Shown here: one piece after another, positions 35,804 through 44,379 of the stretch | Numbering within the stretch: the stretch's first letter is position 1 | How the letters are laid out: each line of letters opens with the position of its first letter | Source: Haliscomenobacter hydrossis DSM 1100 | Lineage (GTDB): Bacteria; Bacteroidota; Bacteroidia; Chitinophagales; Saprospiraceae | DNA length: 64,000 bases | Reading direction: 5' to 3' | Assembly (NCBI RefSeq): GCF_000212735.1 | Contig: NC_015510.1 | Location: 6,201,001 to 6,265,000 of the forward strand | Program-made: the position numbers and the translations under genes | The notes under the pieces: model-generated | What the model was told of the DNA's origin: nothing | What the model saw: only the letters and a program-made list of their open reading frames with translations | The model's database searches: none

Positions 35804-38800
35804 ATGAGAGCCACAGTTGAACCACCAACCTCTACAACTCAAAAAGTAGAACACCTAAGGCAACTTACCGCATTACCGGGGATTAAAGATTTTTACAATC
35901 TACTCTATGATCGGATTTACATGGTCATCGAACAGTTTTTTTTAGAAAAGCCATTCACCTTGATCATCAATGCCCTGCCCCGAAACCATGAACCAGGAGA
36001 GGTACTGATCATCGACCGTTTCGGCAGTTTTGAATTAAGTTATGTTGGGATTCTTCGTCAGCGTCAATTACTTGAAGGTACTGTAAAAGAAAACCGAAAA
36101 AAAGAATTGGATCAATATTGGAATTATTTAGACCAGGTGATTCTCAAAACGAAAGGTGATGAGACAACATACCCAGATATAGAATTAAAAGAAGGTGAAG
36201 TTAAAGAATTTGCCCAGGCTACCAGTAAGCTATATTCGGACTTAAGGGACGGAAAATTAGCCATTAGTGATTTTCGTTTTGGTCCATTGTCAACATATTT
36301 TGAAGATGAGAACAATATGCGTTTGAGAATCACTCAATGTGAATATGCGATTCTCGATGCGTTTTTTAACATTCAAAACTACAATTTTCTTTCATTGCCC
36401 TTGATTCAGTTTGGTGAAATTGATGGGGTTGTGCATCTTGTTTATCACGAGGATGAAAATGAGGTTTTTTTTAAAAAGGATGCTACAGAAAATTGGCATG
36501 CGCGGAAAACCCCGATTGGTAGAGCGATTAAAGCGATGAGTCGTGAATACGAAGGTCTGATGTTGGATTGGGAAGTAGAGGGTGAAAATTACGACTTTAA
36601 AAAGAAAGCCTACTCCCGAGTAGTTGACCCTGATTTCGACAAGGAACTCTACGACAGATTGGAAGAAAACTGGATTTTAAATGAATTAAAATACCAGGAG
36701 TATTACCAGCGCCACCGACCCTATTTTGACGGTCGGTCCGATCGTGCCGAGAATATTCCCAATATGATGAACAAGCAGTTTCGGCAAACGGCTATCTTAT
36801 CCATCATCATTGACTCATATGCACACAACATCACTGCACATAGTTTAACTGCGTTAGAGTGGTGGTTTCGGCAACGCTGGTTGCTCGATTCTCCTGAGCC
36901 ACTAAAAGATATTATCAATATTGCCCCCAAAAAAGCGGATGGGCTACTTGTCCATGAGATTCACACCATGATCCGCTATTTACAAGACAAAGGGGCTTTT
37001 TGGACTGGACTTACGCGTGAAAGAAGCTTTGGGGGCAAGACCAGCAGTTTGTATTCTATCTTATGGTATGGCTTTGCCCGAAATTCCTTGTTGTTTGGAA
37101 CAATTGCCTTTTCAGAGGGCATATTGAAGGTGAAAATAAATGTGAGCATTGTCAAAACCATCGAAAACCAAAACAATGTATTGTTTAAAAAGAAAAACAT
37201 TTGCGCCGGGCATTTCTCAACCATTGATCTCAGTGCTTTTTACGAATCTGTAAAAACTGGAAGTGATGAAGTTTTAGATCGTTTTGTACAACCAGGAGGC
37301 GATTTTATACAACTCAAGGAGCATTTGAAGGAACTAAAGGCATTTTTTCCGGGCTCGGTTGTGGGTCAACATGCCTTTTATACCATTTTAGAAAATGAAT
37401 TACGCAATGTAAAACATTACCAACCCTTTGCACTACAAGAAATGCGTAAGGATGGTTTAACGCTGCATATTTCAATTGAGGAACAAACCTTAGAACCAGA
37501 TGACTTGAATTCAGAAAGTCAATATTACTTAATTGGCGTCTGGTTGGAACATCCTACAGTAATCAGTGAACAAAAGCTGATTGATCGTTTGACCCGAATC
37601 AATAGTGATATTGTTGATCCTCAAACCAACCGGGCACGTTTAGGAGGAACTTCGCAAGACAAAATCTGTGCCGCCTATTTGTGGAATAACTCTTTCTATT
37701 CCGTAGAACAAAAAAATACACAACGCGACAAGCGGTTTTATCCTTGGATCAAACTAGGCAGCAGCCCACTGGAAAATTCCAAAGCTGAAGTGTACGAAGA
37801 AACGGTGGTGTCGGCTCGACGCTATTTTTCTCTAGACTACCCCAATTCAAAAGCTACGTTTAAGTCGAAGTATGCAGAATCGAATGTAGGCTATTTTAAG
37901 AAATTCTTTCATTTGTGGAAAGGAGCCGATGTTTATACCCTTACGAATCCAAATAACATTTCTGGAGATTGGGAAAATACCGCCCGGTTCCGTTTTGTCA
38001 ACATTGGCGAGGCTACAGCTGAAACCAGAAAAAAGGTCAGAGAAGAGGGCATCATCAGGGTGATCGATTTCCCTACTACTCAATTGGAAAAAGCGTATGA
38101 AGTCTGGCTAAAAGAATGGTTACAGCCCCTGCACGAGTTCCAAATCCAATTCTATGTGCAAGATGATCTATCTGCCATATTGCAACTTTCGAACGGCAAC
38201 GTTATCTATTCCAACCAATTGGAAATAAGAGCTAAAAACATTGAAGTTAAAGCCGAAGGGGATGGAGTACAAGTAATCAACCTGGTTCATGGCAGCGGAA
38301 ATGAAGACACCAATAAGCAAGACCAGTTTGTAAGGTATCGTGGACATGGGGTGTTTAAACAACATTTCCTCAACTATGCAGAAATACATACTGGCAGAAT
38401 AGAAAAAGCCCTGGCAGCGGAACTATTGGAAGTATTAGCAACTAATGTGCTCATGTTCGACAATCGCATCGCGGAGCGCTTGGAGCAAATGAACCCTTCG
38501 ATATTGAACTCACAGCTCAAATGTATGGCGTTTAGAGAGGAAGTATCCGAATGGCAGAAACAAAAAGAATTGGGTTTTGATCGGTTTCATATTATTGTCT
38601 TGCATTTATCTTTTATCGAAACTTTTTTTGATAAAGATGGGAACAAGCAATATTCCGAAGAAGATATCAAGAAATTCATTGATCAAGAAATTTTGTCAAA
38701 TCCAAAATTGAAGGATAAACGAAATTTCATGCTAATGATTACTACCGGACGGGGGCGTACCCAATGGTGGGAAAAACTTAAGGCTGAAAAAGCGGTTGAC

Positions 38801-38923
38801 TATACTTCATTTGTCACATTTCGGCCGGTTGAGTCAATATTGTCTACCATTGAGGATGCTTTTTCTATCCAGGATGATATTGAGTTGAAGTATCGATTGA
38901 TCAAGGTATTGTTTGGGTCGTAA
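35804..38923 (+). CDS. large cryptic sensor-kinase-like protein (1039 aa)
   Basis: Not a textbook family, but kinase features can be picked out. An N-terminal region (about 170-230) ends 'SLPLIQFGEIDGVVHLVYHE', like the last strands of a GAF domain. At about 335-355 'IIDSYAHNITAHSLTALEWW' resembles the dimerisation/phospho-acceptor helix of a histidine kinase, with candidate His in 'AHN'. At about 525-545 'FYTILENELRNVKHYQPF' resembles the N-box of a GHKL ATPase, and 'RLGGTSQDKICAAYLW' near 620 could be the glycine-rich lid. The last 400 residues form another unknown part with 'INLVHGSGNEDTN', 'LMFDNRIAERL' and 'MITTGRGRTQWW'. There is no membrane segment. With two receiver-domain proteins in the same operon, a cytoplasmic kinase is plausible. 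The kinase assignment is an inference from short motifs. Confidence 0.5.
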   Translation: MRATVEPPTSTTQKVEHLRQLTALPGIKDFYNLLYDRIYMVIEQFFLEKPFTLIINALPRNHEPGEVLIIDRFGSFELSYVGILRQRQLLEGTVKENRKKELDQYWNYLDQVILKTKGDETTYPDIELKEGEVKEFAQATSKLYSDLRDGKLAISDFRFGPLSTYFEDENNMRLRITQCEYAILDAFFNIQNYNFLSLPLIQFGEIDGVVHLVYHEDENEVFFKKDATENWHARKTPIGRAIKAMSREYEGLMLDWEVEGENYDFKKKAYSRVVDPDFDKELYDRLEENWILNELKYQEYYQRHRPYFDGRSDRAENIPNMMNKQFRQTAILSIIIDSYAHNITAHSLTALEWWFRQRWLLDSPEPLKDIINIAPKKADGLLVHEIHTMIRYLQDKGAFWTGLTRERSFGGKTSSLYSILWYGFARNSLLFGTIAFSEGILKVKINVSIVKTIENQNNVLFKKKNICAGHFSTIDLSAFYESVKTGSDEVLDRFVQPGGDFIQLKEHLKELKAFFPGSVVGQHAFYTILENELRNVKHYQPFALQEMRKDGLTLHISIEEQTLEPDDLNSESQYYLIGVWLEHPTVISEQKLIDRLTRINSDIVDPQTNRARLGGTSQDKICAAYLWNNSFYSVEQKNTQRDKRFYPWIKLGSSPLENSKAEVYEETVVSARRYFSLDYPNSKATFKSKYAESNVGYFKKFFHLWKGADVYTLTNPNNISGDWENTARFRFVNIGEATAETRKKVREEGIIRVIDFPTTQLEKAYEVWLKEWLQPLHEFQIQFYVQDDLSAILQLSNGNVIYSNQLEIRAKNIEVKAEGDGVQVINLVHGSGNEDTNKQDQFVRYRGHGVFKQHFLNYAEIHTGRIEKALAAELLEVLATNVLMFDNRIAERLEQMNPSILNSQLKCMAFREEVSEWQKQKELGFDRFHIIVLHLSFIETFFDKDGNKQYSEEDIKKFIDQEILSNPKLKDKRNFMLMITTGRGRTQWWEKLKAEKAVDYTSFVTFRPVESILSTIEDAFSIQDDIELKYRLIKVLFGS

Positions 38924-38935
38924 ATCTAATTTTCA

Positions 38936-39718
38936 ATGAACAATAAAAAACTCTGCATCATTTGGAAATGGAATGACCTCAAGGATATACCAGAAGATTA
39001 TCAATCTGTTCCCGTTGAAGGGGGCAGGAATTGGGTCATTCAAATCCATGAACACAAATTAGTTGATACAAATGAAAATTGGATGAGTGAATTTTGTGCA
39101 AAAAAGCTATCCAAACAAGATGAACTAATCATTCTGTGCCATCATCAAGAAGAACAAAAAGAAAATAAAATCCTGCTTTTCGCAAAACAATGTAAAGCAC
39201 ACTGTAAAACAATATTGCTCAGATTTGGTGGTGGTCGGGATTTTATATATTATAGCAAAGAAAACGACTCTGGGCTGATCAATCAGACCGGTAGCTTGCA
39301 AGATGGGTACATTTTAGGTCTTGGAAAAAAATCTGTACTGAATGATGAAAGAACCATCATCGCGAAATACTTTCATGATGTCTGGAGCTATTACTTCCTC
39401 AACAAGTACAAAGAACCCATTTACACATTCCTCCGTGAAAAATTCCTACTTGAAAATTTTGGAGGCAATTTTACCGGGCCAATTCGCACTTGGTTGGACG
39501 CACAGCCAGAAGAAGCCAAATCCATTCTGGTTGAGTTTATTGCAGGTGATCATCCAGCATTAAAAGATGTTGATCCAACATTTCAAGACGGACTACATCC
39601 TTTATTACTAGCAAGACGCAATTTGCTTCATTTGCTAGACCAAACAGCTCCAAACCTTCATGAAGTGCGTAACGTGACGGAAGACTTACTCAAACACATT
39701 GCTGGCCCAGTTTATTGA
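38936..39718 (+). CDS. unknown protein of the signalling operon (260 aa)
   Basis: Not recognised. The N-terminal 140 residues alternate strand and helix: 'KKLCIIWKWNDLK', 'QDELIILCHHQEEQKENKIL', 'HCKTILLRFGGGRDFIYY'. The C-terminal 120 residues are helical ('IIAKYFHDVWSYYFLNKYKE', 'PLLLARRNLLHLLDQTAPNL'). The His pair in 'ILCHHQ' and the 'FGGGRD' turn are the only motif-like features; I cannot link them to a known enzyme. It has no signal peptide. It starts 12 nt after the kinase-like gene, and its stop overlaps or abuts the next gene, so it is tightly coupled within the operon. Confidence 0.7.
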   Translation: MNNKKLCIIWKWNDLKDIPEDYQSVPVEGGRNWVIQIHEHKLVDTNENWMSEFCAKKLSKQDELIILCHHQEEQKENKILLFAKQCKAHCKTILLRFGGGRDFIYYSKENDSGLINQTGSLQDGYILGLGKKSVLNDERTIIAKYFHDVWSYYFLNKYKEPIYTFLREKFLLENFGGNFTGPIRTWLDAQPEEAKSILVEFIAGDHPALKDVDPTFQDGLHPLLLARRNLLHLLDQTAPNLHEVRNVTEDLLKHIAGPVY

Positions 39719-39723
39719 TTCGT

Positions 39724-40479
39724 ATGCAGATTCTCATTTACAGTTCAGATGCCCAAATCGTGGAGGGATTAATCAGGAGGTACCCAAATGAGCAATGGGT
39801 GTGGCTTCAACAAGCCAATGAACCAGTGCTTGGGGAGGCCGATGACTCAAAAGTACTTGTCTTACGATCTCCAGTACAAGTTGGTTCCATTTTGGCCTCA
39901 CCAGAACGACCCTGGAAAAAATACCTAGCCAATCAAGCACCGAACACCATTTTTATAATAGCTGGATTTGCTGGAATACAACACCGCAATTACCTTGATC
40001 TGTTGGATTTACCTGAAGACCTGGAATCATTTGTTCGTCAAGCTTTACCTGCTGGTCAGAATTGGGAGCCTATCAACACGGGTGCTGCAGATATGACGGA
40101 GAAGTTAAAGAATTTTTTTAGTGGTCATGGCAATGAAAGCATCATGGACATCTTGTCCAGAATTCAACGCGCCCTCAAAATGACCATGGACGCAGTAAAA
40201 ACCCAAAATCGAAATTTTCAGGAAGTAGCCGATTTTTTATTGGCTGACCTTCCGGAGCAATGGCAAACTGTTGAAAGTCGGTGGCAGCGTTATTTTTTTT
40301 TATTCAATTGTCTGCCTTTCTTTGACTTATTCGAAAAAAGCAATATCTTAATTCAAAATTTGAAACCATATTTTGAACAGGAGAATTTTACGCATTGGGG
40401 AATAGCAGAGCTTGAATTGGTTTATGAGACTATCGTTTCCATTAAAGAGCTAATGAGTAAAGCTAGTAGTTATGTCTAG
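39724..40479 (+). CDS. unknown protein of the signalling operon, possible pseudo-receiver (251 aa)
   Basis: 251 residues from ATG 39724; an earlier TTG at 39715 would overlap the previous stop. The first 110 residues have the look of a Rossmann-like or receiver-like fold: strand 'MQILIYSSDAQIVEGLI', 'DDSKVLVLRSP' and 'NTIFIIAGFAGIQH', but no conserved phospho-acceptor Asp. The remaining part is helical ('ESIMDILSRIQRALKMTMDA' and 'ELELVYETIVSIKELMSKAS') and may be a four-helix bundle like a phosphotransfer domain, though no clear His motif is seen. It overlaps the sigma-54 regulator gene by 8 nt, which suggests coupled translation. Receiver-like and bundle-like readings are both inferences. 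Confidence 0.6.
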   Translation: MQILIYSSDAQIVEGLIRRYPNEQWVWLQQANEPVLGEADDSKVLVLRSPVQVGSILASPERPWKKYLANQAPNTIFIIAGFAGIQHRNYLDLLDLPEDLESFVRQALPAGQNWEPINTGAADMTEKLKNFFSGHGNESIMDILSRIQRALKMTMDAVKTQNRNFQEVADFLLADLPEQWQTVESRWQRYFFLFNCLPFFDLFEKSNILIQNLKPYFEQENFTHWGIAELELVYETIVSIKELMSKASSYV

Positions 40480-42070
40480 AAAAAATTATCGCATCTTACA
40501 AATTGATGATGATCCAAAATTTCACCAGCAAATGCGGTTCATGTTTGGTGCTCATTTTGAGTTTGAAGGGGTGACCAATGAAGACCGGCTAAAAGATAAG
40601 ATAAAGATCAAGCAAAATTTTGACTTGGTATTGCTGGATTTGGTTTTGGATGATACCAATGAATTTAAGGGTCTGACCCTAATCAATAGCATCCGGAAAA
40701 CCTGGCCAGGTATTCCCATCATCGTCATTACCCAAGACAAACAGCCTTCAACCATTGCCAAAGCAATTCGGGCTGGCGCCAATTATTTTCTGGAAAAATC
40801 AGCATTTGATGTTGAAATGTGGGATGAACTTTTTTTGGAAGCCATCGAACAGAAAGAAGAAAAGGAGGATTTAAAAACCAAACTGAAAAAAGAACAGGAA
40901 AGCAAAGAGGACCTTAAACATCAGCTCGAGAAGGAGAAAGAAAAAAACGAGTACATTGAACCGGAACATAACCCGTTTATTGGGCATTCATCCCGTATTC
41001 AACTATTGAAACGCACCTTGAAAATTGTTGCAGATGAACCCGATGTTACGGTGATGATCACTGGCGAAACTGGAGTTGGGAAAGGCGTCGCCGCCCGATT
41101 TCTCCATGCCAATAGTGCAGTGAGAAGAGATAAGCCGTTTCAGGAAATCAATATTTCCAGTATCCCCAAAGATTTGGTGCCAAGTCAATTGTTTGGCCAT
41201 AAAAAAGGGAGTTTTACTGGCGCGACTGACGATCAAAAAGGTCGGTTAGAAATGGCCAATCATGGCATTGTGTTTCTTGATGAAATTGGCGAATTGGATT
41301 TAGACAATCAAGTCAAATTGTTGAATTTTCTGCAAGACAAAACCATCACGCCATTGGGTTCTGATAAAACCCTAAAGTTGGATGTACAAATCGTTGCTGC
41401 TACCAACAAAAGCCTGCGCGAAGAAGTTAAAAAGGGAAATTTTCGTGAAGATTTGTTTCACCGCTTACAGGTTTTTCCAATTGAAATCCCTCCCCTACGT
41501 GAACGCCGGGAGGACTTGTTGCCCTTACTTTTACATTTTACCAAATCGAAGGAGCAAGACATTTATGAACAAATAGAAATGGATACGCTTAAATTTATGA
41601 TTGAACAATGCCTCTGGACTGGGAATGTACGACAACTCGAAAATACAGTAAAAAGTATGGTGTTGCAACAGAGAATCCTGGGTGTGAAAAAAGTAAACAT
41701 GTCTTGTCTCCCGCTAGAACTATTTGATAACGATATTCGAGCTACCCCGATACCCTCAGCGTTTACCAAGATCAATTCCACGCAGTTTGATACACCCATT
41801 CCAAGCACAGTGCAAGGCACTTTCAAAACTTTAGACGAAAAACATGCTTTTGAAAAACTCGAAAAAATTGAAAACGCCCTCATCAAAAAGAACAAAAAGA
41901 AGAAAGACGTAGCAGTCATGCTAGGGTATAAAACAGATGACAACTTACGGTATAAAGTCAAAATTTTTCTCAACGATTATCCACATTTGGCCGAAAAGTT
42001 CCCAACCATACAGGAAGCGTACCACCGGCTGATCAAGGAGCTTAATATAGAACAATCCTCCTCAGAATAA
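40472..42070 (+). CDS. sigma-54-dependent response regulator (NtrC family)
   Basis: 532 residues. Receiver domain 1-125 with acidic pocket 'RILQIDDDPK' and phospho-acceptor Asp56 in 'DLVLLDLVLDD'. A charged coiled-coil linker (about 130-170, rich in Lys and Glu) leads to a sigma-54 AAA+ domain: Walker A 'TGETGVGKG' near 196, the sigma-54-contact loop 'KGSFTGATD' near 247 (GSFTGA for GAFTGA), Walker B 'GIVFLDEIGEL' near 268, 'EDLFHRLQVFPIEIPPLRER' and sensor-2 'WTGNVRQLENTVKSMV'. The C-terminus (about 455-532) has 'KKKDVAVMLGYKTDDNLRYK', a helix-turn-helix that is longer and more basic than the usual Fis type. It should activate a sigma-54 promoter when phosphorylated; no perfect -24/-12 site is seen near the operon. 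Confidence 0.95.
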   Translation: MSRKNYRILQIDDDPKFHQQMRFMFGAHFEFEGVTNEDRLKDKIKIKQNFDLVLLDLVLDDTNEFKGLTLINSIRKTWPGIPIIVITQDKQPSTIAKAIRAGANYFLEKSAFDVEMWDELFLEAIEQKEEKEDLKTKLKKEQESKEDLKHQLEKEKEKNEYIEPEHNPFIGHSSRIQLLKRTLKIVADEPDVTVMITGETGVGKGVAARFLHANSAVRRDKPFQEINISSIPKDLVPSQLFGHKKGSFTGATDDQKGRLEMANHGIVFLDEIGELDLDNQVKLLNFLQDKTITPLGSDKTLKLDVQIVAATNKSLREEVKKGNFREDLFHRLQVFPIEIPPLRERREDLLPLLLHFTKSKEQDIYEQIEMDTLKFMIEQCLWTGNVRQLENTVKSMVLQQRILGVKKVNMSCLPLELFDNDIRATPIPSAFTKINSTQFDTPIPSTVQGTFKTLDEKHAFEKLEKIENALIKKNKKKKDVAVMLGYKTDDNLRYKVKIFLNDYPHLAEKFPTIQEAYHRLIKELNIEQSSSE

Positions 42071-42098
42071 TATTTGGACACTAATTAATGAACAACCA

Positions 42099-44312
42099 GT
42101 GAAAGAACAGATTACTGCGATACAAGTGTATTTTTACGCTATTCCTCCGTATGGAAAACAGGATAAAGAGGCGCTGCTCCATTTTCTAAATTTGGATGAT
42201 ACAGATTCCTTTGGGACGGATTTCGAAAAATGGATTCGTGTTGTTCAGCAGATCTCTACATCAATACGGGAATCGGGTTTACCCTTGCAAATAATGACTG
42301 ATCCTTGGGCTAAACCACAACACCATGAAAAAACTGTAGGAGAAGAAAATGCTCCTGATATTGTCAACACAGTTTCTTTCTTTTCTGCTGTCGAAAAAGA
42401 TGAAGTATCCAAGATTTTTGTATTACTGCTCTCCGCAAAAGATTTTTCCACAAAACAAGGCTCTAGCAATGCGGACAAAAAACTAACCAAAATCATCAGT
42501 TATTTCCGACATACCTGTCTTGCTCAGGAAGGCGAGGAAATCCTCGCAGCGCACGCCTTCGACTACCAGCCCATCATCACTGTAGGAGTTGAAGACCTCA
42601 TGAACTTGTACTCTGATGAAGAAAACCCTGGAGATTTTCGCCGCGATCTAAACCTCGATCACCGCATCAAATACCTTGACTCCAGCATTTGGAATCGTTA
42701 CCTACCATTGCATTGTGACGATAAAAACGCAAAATCATTTAAAGATCGATTTATGGAAATTTTGGGGCAAATGGTGACCTGGCATCGTGAGGGACTTTAC
42801 CAATCTGTAGCGGCAGTTACCACTCTTGAATTTCAAACCCGTATGTTGTATAACTCCTTCATCGCTAAAGTCGGAGAAAAAGGCCACAATGAATTGGTTC
42901 GCCCTTTTAAGTTTCATTCAGAGACCCAAATGCGCCGCAAGGCCAATGAAATCATGAATTTTTTTGAAGCGGATCGAAATGGAGTTACCCTCAAAGCAAT
43001 GTTGAAATGGAATTTCCTCTTGGTGGATGATCAGGCAGAAAATGTCCCGATGAGTACAATTAATATTGTTCATTCACCTTTGGTTACAAAATCCAGGTTA
43101 ATTCAAAAAATTCTTAAGGATGACTTTCCATCCTCATCCATCCGTATGGAAGTACCAAAGCAGGAAATTGGAATTGTTGACGAAATGATTGATCAGCTCA
43201 AACCCGATCATCCCGTAGTATTTGATGTCATTTTGCTTGACTATTTGCTAGGCTTAGGCAAGGAAAGAGAAAGGGAGTATGGGCACGATTTTTTACTTAG
43301 GCTAAGGAAAGAGCCGGCCCTGCAAAAAGGCCCTTACAATCGATTTTGGATTTTTCCGATGTCTTCATTTCCACATGCATTTACGGATAAGTTGCACCAA
43401 TTGGGTATCAATCACCTTACCGATTGGTGGCATTTGTCAAATGGGGGCGATCCTGTTTGTGCACCAGAGTTGTTCCGGTACAATTTACTGGAGTTTTTAA
43501 AACAACAGATTAGCGCTTGTTTTTATGATCAAGTAATGTTGGCAGAAATAATTCAAAAATTTCAGGGTATTCATAAATATGAAGATTGGATTGAATCAAC
43601 CAGTAGAGCCGTTCGACACATGCAGGCGTTTCGGGATCAATTACGGAGGAAAAAAGGTTCGGAGTTCTGCACCAGTTTCGTTGCATTTCTTGACGCACAG
43701 AATGACATTCTTCATTTGGAGCGGGAAGTGATTGGATTTTTGGAGTTACTAAGCGGATGGGGATCAAATGAAACGATCAAAAAAGGGATTGTTTCATTTA
43801 GGACTCAGCAGCCAAAAATCAGCGAGGCTTTTCCTCCATTGGAAGACATGCTGTTGACTAGAGAAAAAAAATTCAAAATATACATTATTTATTCTTCCGC
43901 AGCTAGTGATAATGAATATTTGAGATTGTTAATTTCCCATATAGATTCATCATTGAGGCCATATGAATTTGAGATTTTATATGCAGAAATTCTGGAAGCA
44001 GGATTAGAAACCATTAAGGCAATAGAAGAGAATATTTCTGAAGCAAACCTTTTTTTAGTGCTTAATTCATCTCATTTGTTGGCATTGGAAGATAAAAACA
44101 ATGAACTTAATTTGGTGATAGCTACTGGAAAAAAAATGATCCCCATAAATTGTCGGCCTTGTGATATTGATCAAAGGCTTGCCATTTTTGAAGCCATTCC
44201 ATCAAAAACAACTTTTCTTAGCCAACTATCAAAACCACGTAGGGAATCTGCCATGGTAAAGCTGGTTCATACTATTAAAGACCAAATAAAAAGGCAATCT
44301 ACTGTTCATTAG
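42099..44312 (+). CDS. receiver-TIR domain protein (737 aa), candidate effector of the operon
   Basis: 737 residues from GTG 42099; the nearby ATG 42088 is out of frame. About 1-300: a mixed domain I do not recognise, opening 'AIQVYFYAIPPYGKQDKEAL'. About 303-430: a receiver-like domain with 'WNFLLVDDQAENV' and the candidate phospho-acceptor in 'VFDVILLDYLLGLG' (near 377), carrying an insert between strands. A helical linker follows. About 590-735: a TIR domain with 'KIYIIYSSAASDNEYLRLLI', 'GLETIKAIEENISEANLFLV' and 'KKMIPINCRPCDIDQRL', matching the TIR_2 box pattern 'I.Y(S)..D', 'A...I.L.(V/S)S' and 'IP(V)..RPCDW'. Bacterial TIR domains often cleave or cyclise NAD; whether the catalytic Glu is kept (a Glu is present in 'NNELNL') is uncertain. 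Last gene of the operon, 28 nt after the regulator. Confidence 0.8.
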   Translation: MKEQITAIQVYFYAIPPYGKQDKEALLHFLNLDDTDSFGTDFEKWIRVVQQISTSIRESGLPLQIMTDPWAKPQHHEKTVGEENAPDIVNTVSFFSAVEKDEVSKIFVLLLSAKDFSTKQGSSNADKKLTKIISYFRHTCLAQEGEEILAAHAFDYQPIITVGVEDLMNLYSDEENPGDFRRDLNLDHRIKYLDSSIWNRYLPLHCDDKNAKSFKDRFMEILGQMVTWHREGLYQSVAAVTTLEFQTRMLYNSFIAKVGEKGHNELVRPFKFHSETQMRRKANEIMNFFEADRNGVTLKAMLKWNFLLVDDQAENVPMSTINIVHSPLVTKSRLIQKILKDDFPSSSIRMEVPKQEIGIVDEMIDQLKPDHPVVFDVILLDYLLGLGKEREREYGHDFLLRLRKEPALQKGPYNRFWIFPMSSFPHAFTDKLHQLGINHLTDWWHLSNGGDPVCAPELFRYNLLEFLKQQISACFYDQVMLAEIIQKFQGIHKYEDWIESTSRAVRHMQAFRDQLRRKKGSEFCTSFVAFLDAQNDILHLEREVIGFLELLSGWGSNETIKKGIVSFRTQQPKISEAFPPLEDMLLTREKKFKIYIIYSSAASDNEYLRLLISHIDSSLRPYEFEILYAEILEAGLETIKAIEENISEANLFLVLNSSHLLALEDKNNELNLVIATGKKMIPINCRPCDIDQRLAIFEAIPSKTTFLSQLSKPRRESAMVKLVHTIKDQIKRQSTVH

Positions 44313-44320
44313 AAAGTTAA

Positions 44321-44343
44321 AGAGCGGGTCCCGAACCCGCTCT
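44321..44343. terminator. hairpin ending the signalling operon
   Basis: AGAGCGGGT and ACCCGCTCT form a perfect 9-bp stem around 5 nt, 8 nt after the TIR gene stop and 36 nt before the stop of the convergent SPOR gene. There is no strong T-tract, so it may serve both directions. Confidence 0.7.
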
Positions 44344-44379
44344 CCACATTTACATATCAGTAAGCCATAACCCCAACCT

